From an uncultured Lachnospiraceae bacterium (lineage in GTDB: Bacteria; Bacillota; Clostridia; Lachnospirales; Lachnospiraceae), in contig CAMHCL010000101.1 in assembly GCA_946183625.1 (NCBI GenBank), forward strand, positions 1 to 5,794: a stretch of 5,794 bases of DNA. Direction: 5' to 3'. A program made the translations under genes and the position numbers. Positions 1 through 5,724 of this stretch are shown here, in pieces. The number at the start of each line of letters is the position of its first letter. Position 1 is the stretch's first letter. The notes under the pieces are model-generated. The model ran no database searches and was not told the DNA's origin. It was given only the letters and a program-made list of their open reading frames with translations.

Positions 1-47
1 GCATCCAGACGGACGATCTTCGCACCATACTCTGCCAGGGTCTTTAA
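1..47. other. Unexplained left-edge segment before the truncated transporter
   Basis: These bases do not read as the expected first helix of the Na/Pi transporter that follows. In the transporter's frame they contain a TAA stop at 45-47, and the upstream codons (I-Q-T-D-D-L-R-T-I-L-C-Q-G-L) are polar rather than membrane-like. The minus strand across 3-59 reads TVLKTLAEYGAKIVRLDA without a stop, which resembles the helix-then-strand of a Rossmann-type or CoA-transferase-type protein. Twenty codons are too few to name a family. The simplest explanation is a rearrangement or assembly junction somewhere around 45-60. A true frameshift in the transporter is the alternative, but neither other forward frame gives a good transporter match. 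Confidence 0.4.
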
Positions 48-83
48 AACGGTATAATTCAGAGTTCGGCAGCCACAACTATT

Positions 84-1955
84 ATGCTTATAGGTTTTGT
101 TAATGCTGGGATTATGAACGTAGGTCAGACAATCCCTGTAGTTTTTGGCGCAAATATAGGTAGCTGTGTTACAGCTCAAATACTGAGACTTGGTGACTTG
201 GGTTCTGGTAATCTTGTGTTACAGCTCCTAAAACCATCATCATTTGCTCCTATGCTATGTGCAGTGGGTGCATTTATTTACATTTTCATAAAGAAGCGGA
301 AGCTTAAGGACATAGCTGGTATTCTTGTGGGTCTTGGAACCCTGTTTTATGGTATGTCAATGATGGAAGAGGTTTTCGCTCCTCTCAAGGAATCTGATAC
401 ATTCAAACAGTTTTTCACATCATTTGAGAATCCTATAATCGGTATCCTGACGGGACTCGTACTTACTGCAATAATTCAGAGTTCAAGTGCATCCGTTGGT
501 ATACTTCAGGCTCTGTCTGCAACAGGAAGCGTAACCTATGCTACAGCTGTTCCTATTATTATAGGACAGAATATAGGTAAATGTATGACTATCCTCCTGG
601 GTGGTATTGGCGCTAACAAGAAAGCCAAGAGAGTAGCACTCAGCTACTTACTTTTCAATTTATTCGGTGCAATCCTGTTTTCAGTTGTAATTTATGGCAT
701 ATATTATACCGTCGGTATTCCTATGTTTAATGATGTAGTGAACAGAGGTGATATAGCAAATGTGCATCTGGGCTTTAACCTGATCACCAGCATCATACTC
801 CTTCCGTTCTCTAACAAGATTTCAGCACTTACAGGCAAGATCCTCAGAGATTCAGACGAGTCTGTTGAAGATAAAGAATTCCAGAGACTGGATGGAATGC
901 TTCTCAAGACACCTGGTATTGCACTTTCACAGTGTATGATCCTTATGAAGGAAATGGGCGAGAAGATCAGAGCCAATTATGAAATGTCTACAGGTCTTCT
1001 GGATAAGCACGATGGCAATGTTATAAATGCCATGCAGGAAAATGAAGATTTTATTGATAAATGTGAGACTGCCCTTACTGCTTATATAGTAAGAATAGAC
1101 AGAAAGCGTCTTACAAATGATAACAAATATATGGTTTCCGAGATCCTGAACTCCATAGGAGACTATGAGAGAATCGGAGATTACTGCATGAATCTGGCAT
1201 ATACAGCTATAGAAATGCATGATAATAAAGTACATTTCTCCGAAAGAGGACATAAGGAACTTAATGCCATCAAGGATGCTACCAGCTATATAATCGAACT
1301 TGCATTCAGTGCATTTGATGATGAGAAGGCTAAGGTGGCTTACAGAATCGAACCTCTGGCGGAAGCAATTGAACAGATGGAAGATATCATAAAGTCTCAC
1401 CATGTAGAAAGACTGCAGGAGGGTGACTGTGGTGTAACAGGCGGAGTGGCGCTTTATGATCTGATAAATAGTTTCGAGCGTATAGCAGCCCATGCTGAGA
1501 ATATATCCAAGCATGTGGTTAAGAGAGAACTGGGAGATAAAACATTTGACGATATGCATGGTCATGCCATGGATATCAACAGCGAAGAATATGTGGCTCT
1601 GGAGCAGTATTATTATTCCAAGTTTATAGAGCCGATCACTACACCTCAGCCAGTTATTGAGGATATTCCACTTGTTCAAGCTCCTAATAAGGACAAGGAT
1701 GCTAAGGCAGCCGACAAGGCCAAGGAGGCAAAGACTGCAGACAAGGCCAAGGAGATAAAGGCAGCCGACAAGGCTAAGGAAACAAAGGCAGCCGACAAGG
1801 CTAAGGAGCGTAAGAATTCCGACAAGGTCGAGAAGAAGTCGGATAAAGATCGTAAGAAAACTGACAAGGTTGAGAAGAAATCATCAAAGGATAATAAGAA
1901 GCCTGTTAAGGATGATAAGAAAGAACCTAAGAAGGACAAGAAGAACAACAAGTAA
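84..1955 (+). CDS. Na/Pi cotransporter family protein with PhoU-like domain (5' truncated)
   Basis: This is an integral membrane protein of the NptA/PNaS family, expected to move inorganic phosphate with sodium. Codons from 48 on are in frame and give a QSSAATT motif at 60-80, the first of the family's two inverted QSSS repeats. The real start therefore lies upstream, and the ATG at 84 is only the first available start after a TAA at 45-47. About 50-60 N-terminal residues appear to be missing. Counting from 84, GANIGS is at residues 22-27, the second QSSSAS at 132-137 and GQNIGK at 161-166, with hydrophobic helices to about residue 240. A helical PhoU-like region spans about 275-480, with the two signatures ERIGDYCMNLA (362-372) and ERIAAHAENISKHV (465-478). 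The tail, residues 541-623, is a Lys/Ala/Asp repeat. The gene is followed 39 bases later by the CDF gene. The family call is secure. The transported ion is inferred, since some relatives have only PhoU-linked or unknown roles. Confidence 0.88.
   Translation: MLIGFVNAGIMNVGQTIPVVFGANIGSCVTAQILRLGDLGSGNLVLQLLKPSSFAPMLCAVGAFIYIFIKKRKLKDIAGILVGLGTLFYGMSMMEEVFAPLKESDTFKQFFTSFENPIIGILTGLVLTAIIQSSSASVGILQALSATGSVTYATAVPIIIGQNIGKCMTILLGGIGANKKAKRVALSYLLFNLFGAILFSVVIYGIYYTVGIPMFNDVVNRGDIANVHLGFNLITSIILLPFSNKISALTGKILRDSDESVEDKEFQRLDGMLLKTPGIALSQCMILMKEMGEKIRANYEMSTGLLDKHDGNVINAMQENEDFIDKCETALTAYIVRIDRKRLTNDNKYMVSEILNSIGDYERIGDYCMNLAYTAIEMHDNKVHFSERGHKELNAIKDATSYIIELAFSAFDDEKAKVAYRIEPLAEAIEQMEDIIKSHHVERLQEGDCGVTGGVALYDLINSFERIAAHAENISKHVVKRELGDKTFDDMHGHAMDINSEEYVALEQYYYSKFIEPITTPQPVIEDIPLVQAPNKDKDAKAADKAKEAKTADKAKEIKAADKAKETKAADKAKERKNSDKVEKKSDKDRKKTDKVEKKSSKDNKKPVKDDKKEPKKDKKNNK
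1704..1811 (+). repeat. 27-base in-frame tandem repeat, four units
   Basis: There are four consecutive 27-base units at 1704, 1731, 1758 and 1785, each encoding K-(A/T)-A-D-K-A-K-E-x. Only the last residue (A, I, T, R) and one A/T position vary. Units 3 and 4 are almost identical at the DNA level, which suggests recent slippage or unequal exchange. The product is a highly charged, probably helical or disordered cytoplasmic tail on the phosphate transporter. Confidence 0.9.
1812..1895 (+). repeat. 42-base in-frame repeat, two diverged units
   Basis: Two 14-codon units lie at 1812-1853 and 1854-1895. They encode KNSDKVEKKSDKDR and KKTDKVEKKSSKDN. Each starts like the 27-base unit upstream (K-x-x-D-K-V-E-K-K) and then adds a five-residue S-x-K-D-x segment. 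The 42-base unit therefore looks like an extended derivative of the 27-base one. A further Lys/Asp-rich stretch without clear periodicity continues to the stop codon at 1953-1955. Confidence 0.8.
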
Positions 1956-1982
1956 TCAATGTTCTCACGCGTGCAAATAAGT

Positions 1983-1987
1983 GGGAG
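1983..1987 (+). promoter_or_regulatory. Ribosome binding site that sets the CDF start
   Basis: GGGAG lies seven bases before the ATG at 1995. The earlier in-frame ATG at 1959 has no comparable site; the bases before it belong to the previous gene's lysine-rich end. This favours 1995 as the start. Confidence 0.7.
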
Positions 1988-1994
1988 AAGCTTT

Positions 1995-3101
1995 ATGGAT
2001 AGAGAGAAGAAAATCATTACTACCAGTATTATCGGAATAGTGGCAAATGTAATACTGGCGGCATTTAAAGCGGTCATCGGATTATTATCAAGATCCATCG
2101 CAATAGTAATGGACTCTGTAAATAATCTCAGTGATGCATTGTCATCCATCATTACAATTATTGGAACGAAACTGGCAAACAGGAAACCTGATAAGAATCA
2201 TCCTCTTGGACATGGAAGGATTGAATATATAACGGCCATGGTTATAGCGGTTATAATTCTGTATGCCGGTGTTACATCACTGATTGAATCCGTGAAGAAG
2301 ATAGTTAACCCTCAGACTCCGGATTATAGTGCCGTTGGTCTGATGATAATAGCAGTTGCAGTTCTTGTGAAGATTGTGCTTGGCACCTACGTGAGCAAGG
2401 TTGGTAAGAAGGTGAATTCCGACGCACTGTCTGCTTCAGGAAAGGATGCACTTTTTGATTCAATCATATCTGCATCGACTCTTGTGGCTGCCTTTATATT
2501 CATTTTTACCGGGCTTAGCCTGGAGAGTTATCTGGGTGTCATCATTTCAATCATAATCATCAAATCCGGTATTGATATGCTTAGGGAGACTCTAAGTGAG
2601 ATACTTGGCAAGAGAATTGATTCTGAACTGGCACTCCGTGTTAAGGCTGTTATAGTCGAGTTCCCTGAGGTCAGGGGAGCTTATGATCTGGTCATTCATG
2701 ACTATGGTCCGGATAATCTGGTGGGATCAGTACATGTGGCGATTCCTCAGACTATGACTGCTAAGGATATAGATACTCTGGGAAGAAAGATCACCATGGC
2801 AGTGCTCAAGGAAACTGGGGTGATCATGACTGGAATATCTGTTTATTCAGTAGATGAAAATAATAAGGAAGCCATGAGGATAGAGGATATTATCAGGGAT
2901 ATAGCATCCCAGCATGATGAGGTTCTGGAGACTCATGGATTATATCTTGATGAAGAACATAATATGGTCAGTTTTGACATGATCATAGACTTTGATATCA
3001 AGGACAGAGAGAAAGCTTATCAGACTGTTCTGAATGAGGTTAAAGCAGCACTTCCGGAATATGAAGTAACAGCTGTACTTGACGTGGACATGACGGATTA
3101 G
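1995..3101 (+). CDS. Cation diffusion facilitator (CDF) family transporter, probably Mn-type, with extra C-terminal domain
   Basis: This is a six-helix inner-membrane metal/proton antiporter of the CDF family, expected to export divalent metal. Start 1995 gives 368 residues. Helices lie at about 8-30, 34-56, 79-100, 112-130, 152-171 and 176-190. The conserved HPLGHGRIEY is at 69-78. The intramembrane metal-site positions read N43-x3-D47 in helix 2 and D151-x3-D155 in helix 5. This Asn/Asp plus Asp/Asp set, without histidine, fits the Mn-exporting branch (MntE-like) better than the His-containing Zn exporters such as ZitB; that assignment is from memory of the family. The usual C-terminal ferredoxin-like dimer domain covers about 205-287. 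A further ~75 residues (295-368) look like a second copy, so the protein is longer than the typical ~300. The gene sits 39 bases after the Na/Pi gene and 56 before the GGDEF gene, probably co-transcribed. An alternative start at 1959 would add 12 residues. Confidence 0.9.
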   Translation: MDREKKIITTSIIGIVANVILAAFKAVIGLLSRSIAIVMDSVNNLSDALSSIITIIGTKLANRKPDKNHPLGHGRIEYITAMVIAVIILYAGVTSLIESVKKIVNPQTPDYSAVGLMIIAVAVLVKIVLGTYVSKVGKKVNSDALSASGKDALFDSIISASTLVAAFIFIFTGLSLESYLGVIISIIIIKSGIDMLRETLSEILGKRIDSELALRVKAVIVEFPEVRGAYDLVIHDYGPDNLVGSVHVAIPQTMTAKDIDTLGRKITMAVLKETGVIMTGISVYSVDENNKEAMRIEDIIRDIASQHDEVLETHGLYLDEEHNMVSFDMIIDFDIKDREKAYQTVLNEVKAALPEYEVTAVLDVDMTD

Positions 3102-3145
3102 TTGTGATAATATAGTTGTATCTATGTAGTTTTGGGGGTTATAAC

Positions 3146-3151
3146 AGGAGG
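3146..3151 (+). promoter_or_regulatory. Consensus ribosome binding site of the GGDEF gene
   Basis: A perfect AGGAGG lies six bases before the ATG at 3158. It rules out the earlier in-frame ATG at 3116 as the main start, because that would place the site inside the coding sequence and leave the first ATG without one. Confidence 0.85.
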
Positions 3152-3157
3152 AATATT

Positions 3158-4120
3158 ATGGGTGACTCTATGAAGTACACAAACAGACTTAGTATTGATA
3201 CTTTAATTGGAAATGAAGAGGATGTAAGCATTATTGAGAAGCTTGACAGAGTCTGCAGCACAGAGAAGGGTGTTCTGCTTCTTATAAATTTGGACAACTT
3301 CAGTTTGTTCACAGATATTTATGGACAGGAAACAGCTTCAAGTGTTCTTAATGACTGTGCTCGTATTATCAGCGAGAATACGGAAGCAGACGACGTGAAG
3401 GGCAATCTCGGTGGTGATGAGTTCGTCGTATTCCGTAAGAATATGGATGACAAGAAGGCCTTTGCTGCATTCTATAAGACTATAAATGATGAGCTTGAGA
3501 AGTCTACCAAGAAGATACTTGGCGAAGATGCTAAGATAATGGTTGGTGCTTCAGTAGGTGGTGTCTTCGTTCCTGATATGGGAACATCTTATGATGACCT
3601 GTTCCATAAGGCTGATATGGCCCTTGAATATGTAAAGCAGACTGGTACACATGGCTGTGCACTTTATAATCTCAACAGCGAGAAGGAAGAGGAGCCTGTT
3701 GATCAGCTTGAATCCATATCTCGCGGACTTGATGAATATAATATTCAGAAGGGTGCTCTGTGGCTTGACTATGACTACTTCAGTGTAGTTTATAGATTCA
3801 TGAGAAGATATATTAAGACTTATAAGGGAAGTATCACCAAGGTGCTTGTTACAGTAACACCTAATACTGAGATCCCTGATGATGAATTTGTAAAGATCAC
3901 TAAGGAATTTGGTGAGATCCTGAACATCACTCTCAGAAAGAGTGACGTCATGATGCAGAGTAGAAGAAATCAGTTCTTCGTACTTCTTCCACAGATAGAA
4001 GAGAAGTACATCGAGAACGTATGTGCTCGTATCATGGAGTGCTGGAGTGAAACTCCTTACTATGATATTTCGGAAATCGATTTCGAAGCTGAGAAGCTTG
4101 ACGGAACTGATGAACAGTAG
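3158..4120 (+). CDS. Degenerate GGDEF domain protein with a second GGDEF-like module
   Basis: This is a 320-residue soluble protein with no membrane segment or signal peptide. The first module, about 35-172, has the nucleotide-cyclase fold of diguanylate cyclases. Its GGDEF signature is intact (85-89), as is a later ASVGGV strand (131-136). Several catalytic positions are altered. The first metal-binding Asp of the D-x-D motif is Asn44 (N-L-D-N-F). The guanine-contacting Asn and Asp, by alignment to PleD, are Thr52 and Ser61. The Arg that usually precedes GGDEF is Asn83. No RxxD inhibitory site is visible before GGDEF. The second module, about 198-300, begins ALWLDYDYFSVVYRFMRRY and contains LRKSDVMM and NQFFVLLP. 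These fit a further-decayed cyclase-like fold without GGDEF. The protein is more likely a GTP or nucleotide sensor, or a scaffold, than an active c-di-GMP synthase. It lies 56 bases after the CDF gene and ends convergent to birA. Function is inferred only. Confidence 0.82.
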   Translation: MGDSMKYTNRLSIDTLIGNEEDVSIIEKLDRVCSTEKGVLLLINLDNFSLFTDIYGQETASSVLNDCARIISENTEADDVKGNLGGDEFVVFRKNMDDKKAFAAFYKTINDELEKSTKKILGEDAKIMVGASVGGVFVPDMGTSYDDLFHKADMALEYVKQTGTHGCALYNLNSEKEEEPVDQLESISRGLDEYNIQKGALWLDYDYFSVVYRFMRRYIKTYKGSITKVLVTVTPNTEIPDDEFVKITKEFGEILNITLRKSDVMMQSRRNQFFVLLPQIEEKYIENVCARIMECWSETPYYDISEIDFEAEKLDGTDEQ

Positions 4121-4158
4121 GGTTAGTTTATATTGTTAGATTTCTAGAGATTATGAAG

Positions 4159-4180
4159 ACCCTTAAGGAATTATTAGGGT
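4159..4180. terminator. Weak hairpin in the convergent gap (possible bidirectional terminator)
   Basis: ACCCT at 4159-4163 can pair with AGGGT at 4176-4180 around a 12-base loop. The stem is only five pairs and no run of T follows on either strand, so this is a poor intrinsic terminator. It is nonetheless the only symmetric element in the 62 bases between the two convergent genes. Confidence 0.2.
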
Positions 4181-4182
4181 GA

Positions 4183-5028
4183 TCATATATATCCCAGTAA
4201 TCCTCTGACAGATATTTCGTCGGAGGAGATGGTATGTATCGTACCGGCGTTGTCCTCTACGATCAGAGCCCCGGAATTATCAATGCCCCGGGTGATGTAG
4301 GTTGCAGGTTCGGGACTTTGGGATGCAGAGCTGTTGGATGAAGAACCATGGGCTACATTACTGAACTGGTTTACATAATTCTCGGACGCTTCTGACAGAG
4401 AATGTAATATAACTTTCTTATCCATGTGAATAAGCAGGCTTTCGTATTGTTTTTTTATAAACGATAGATTGCCTGTTTTTTCATATTCATTTATATAGTT
4501 TGTCAGTTTCTGGATTATACTAATGATGAGTGGCTCTCTGGAAATCTTGCTTCCTCTTTCGAGATATAGAGAAGTGCCCTTATCGGATAATTCTTCAGGG
4601 AAGCTTTCAGTATTTACATTTATCCCCATACCGCAGATTATATGATTTTTAGAATCTGCATCAGTTACCATTTCAGTAAGAATTCCACAGATTTTCTTAC
4701 CATTTATGATTATATCGTTTGGCCACTTGATGAAGGCATCTGTGCATTCAGCGATAGCAAGTCCTGCCAGCAGTGTGATGCCTGGAATACATTCAGGTGA
4801 CAGATCAGGATGGCATAGAAGCGACATCCAGATGCCTTCCCCCGCCGGAGATTCCCAATGACGGCCCATGCGTCCGCGGCCGGCTGTCTGAAGCTCCGCT
4901 ACAGCCAGAAGACGTTCTATGTCCGTATTGGCCTTGCAGATATCATTTGTAGAAGTAGTTTCATACTCATAAATAACTCTGTCTACAAAACCATTATTTT
5001 CAAGTACATTTAACAATTCGTATTCCAT
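4183..5028 (-). CDS. birA: Biotin--[acetyl-CoA-carboxylase] ligase, monofunctional (no HTH)
   Basis: The enzyme makes biotinyl-5'-AMP from biotin and ATP and transfers biotin to a lysine of biotin carboxyl carrier proteins in the cytoplasm. The 281 residues start directly at the catalytic domain. TSTND is at 25-29, the biotin/ATP loop GRGRMGR at 50-56, KWPND at 101-105, and the K-x-C-G-I-L region with catalytic Lys112 at 111-117. CGMGINVN is at 132-139. The N-terminal winged helix of bifunctional E. coli-type BirA is absent, so this protein should not act as a biotin-operon repressor. The C-terminal SH3-like domain begins near 203 and holds a Ser-rich insertion at about 223-241 (HGSSSNSSASQSPEP). 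The ATG at 5028 shares one base with the stop of the upstream membrane-protein gene, and GAGGA at 5032-5036 serves as a close-set ribosome site. The two genes are likely coupled. The identity is firm. Confidence 0.95.
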   Translation of the reverse strand: MEYELLNVLENNGFVDRVIYEYETTSTNDICKANTDIERLLAVAELQTAGRGRMGRHWESPAGEGIWMSLLCHPDLSPECIPGITLLAGLAIAECTDAFIKWPNDIIINGKKICGILTEMVTDADSKNHIICGMGINVNTESFPEELSDKGTSLYLERGSKISREPLIISIIQKLTNYINEYEKTGNLSFIKKQYESLLIHMDKKVILHSLSEASENYVNQFSNVAHGSSSNSSASQSPEPATYITRGIDNSGALIVEDNAGTIHTISSDEISVRGLLGYI

Positions 5029-5501
5029 TATTCCTCGGTCTTCGATTCTTCAACAAGCATATCACAAGTGATTCGTTCATTGAGAAATGTATAAATCTTG
5101 TCCGCCAGCTCCTTCTTGTAAGAGAATGGTATAAGATAATCATCCTTTCCTACATTTAAATGAATGAGGCTGTATACCATTTCATTCTCAGGTACAACAT
5201 GGTTGATATTGGTTATTTCACTGTATTTATAAGTCTTTTCTCCGTAATGAGTCTTAACCTTAAAATCATCCATACCGAAGGAATAATCAATATCATACAT
5301 CCTGCTCCTGAATGAATGAATCAGCAGATAAACTGCGTATATCGAAAAGAGCATACAAGGCAGGAAGCCTATAAATTTCAAATGTCCATAACCCAATATA
5401 AATGGCACCAGATAAGAAGCGCAGACCAGCAGGATCACTATGGCCAGCAACCGGAAAGTCCAGCGGGTGCGCTTATTCTTTTTAACGTGATAGTTGAGCA
5501 T
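5028..5501 (-). CDS. Small two-helix membrane protein of unknown function, upstream of birA
   Basis: I do not recognise the family with confidence. The ATG at 5501 gives 157 residues. A short basic N-terminus (KKNKRTR) is followed by two membrane helices at about 15-37 and 42-63, joined by a short loop. A soluble segment of about 95 residues follows, which basic flanks place in the cytoplasm (RSRM at 65-68). It is rich in alternating beta-strand patterns (FKVKTHY, KTYKYSEI, YSLIHLNV, DYLIPFSY) and ends in a helix (KKELADKIYTFLNERI). This layout resembles bacterial PH-like or YcxB-type membrane proteins, which is a fold guess only. A TTG start at 5534 would add 11 residues, but AGGAAA before 5501 and the promoter position favour the ATG. 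Its stop overlaps the birA start by one base, so it is probably co-expressed with birA. No biotin-related motif is visible. Confidence 0.75.
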   Translation of the reverse strand: MLNYHVKKNKRTRWTFRLLAIVILLVCASYLVPFILGYGHLKFIGFLPCMLFSIYAVYLLIHSFRSRMYDIDYSFGMDDFKVKTHYGEKTYKYSEITNINHVVPENEMVYSLIHLNVGKDDYLIPFSYKKELADKIYTFLNERITCDMLVEESKTEE

Positions 5502-5507
5502 AATTGT

Positions 5508-5513
5508 TTTCCT
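5508..5513 (-). promoter_or_regulatory. Ribosome binding site that sets the membrane-protein start
   Basis: On the minus strand AGGAAA lies six bases before the ATG at 5501. The upstream TTG alternative at 5534 has no such site and would leave a leader of only about ten bases from the predicted transcription start. Confidence 0.6.
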
Positions 5514-5549
5514 ATTTTTCCAAAGCAATACCAATACTACACCTATGTA

Positions 5550-5578
5550 ATTATATACATTAACTAATTAATTATCAA
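5550..5578 (-). promoter_or_regulatory. Near-consensus sigma-A promoter for the membrane protein-birA pair
   Basis: On the minus strand TTGATA (5578-5573) is separated by exactly 17 bases from a perfect TATAAT (5555-5550). Transcription would begin near 5543, giving a leader of about 42 bases before the ATG at 5501. The bases further upstream (about 5582-5606) are almost pure A/T, including AAAAATATAT on the minus strand, and could act as an UP element. Confidence 0.85.
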
Positions 5579-5636
5579 TGAAGATATATTTTTATAATAA
5601 ATATAAGTATGTTTGTTTATTTAATTTGCATTGGTA

Positions 5637-5645
5637 TGTTATACT
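5637..5645 (+). promoter_or_regulatory. Extended -10 promoter for the HAD phosphatase gene
   Basis: TGTTATACT matches the extended -10 form TGnTATAAT with one mismatch. No good -35 box stands 16-18 bases upstream, where the sequence reads TTATTT, consistent with reliance on the extended element. The start would be near 5652, leaving a leader of about 70 bases before the ATG at 5725. It is divergent to the birA-pair promoter and about 85 bases from it. Confidence 0.55.
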
Positions 5646-5710
5646 ACTTAAATGAAAAATGATTGATACAATGAAATATGAAATTGGTAGATTCAAAACC
5701 AGGATGATCA

Positions 5711-5716
5711 AGGGGA
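5711..5716 (+). promoter_or_regulatory. Ribosome binding site of the HAD phosphatase gene
   Basis: AGGGGA lies eight bases before the ATG at 5725. In-frame ATGs also occur at 5659, 5671 and 5704, but none has a comparable site, and the family normally begins just before the D-x-D-G-T motif. Confidence 0.7.
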
Positions 5717-5724
5717 CTTTAAAT

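Noticed and set aside
704..976. 90-codon minus-strand open frame
   Set aside because: Antisense to the end of the transporter membrane domain, with no motifs and no ribosome site.
927..1679. 250-codon minus-strand open frame
   Set aside because: It lies wholly antisense to the PhoU-like region of the transporter. The product is Cys/His/Ile-rich with no family resemblance, while the plus strand has clear motifs.
1704..1895. Tandem repeats considered as a CRISPR array
   Set aside because: The units are contiguous, in frame and without spacers, and they encode a regular peptide repeat.
1676..2152. Long minus-strand reading frame with Leu/Ser/Ala repeats
   Set aside because: It is the antisense shadow of the Lys/Ala/Asp repeat and the start of the CDF gene. 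Its regularity comes from the repeat, and it has no ribosome site.
3079..3130. Possible promoter before the GGDEF gene (TTGACG at 3079, TTGTGA at 3102, GATAAT at 3106, TATGTA at 3123)
   Set aside because: No pair has acceptable spacing: TTGACG to GATAAT is 21 bases and TTGTGA to TATGTA is 15. A weak internal promoter cannot be excluded, but I would not annotate it.
5316..5567. 83-codon plus-strand open frame
   Set aside because: It is antisense to the membrane-protein gene and its promoter, has a composition unlike the neighbours and no ribosome site.
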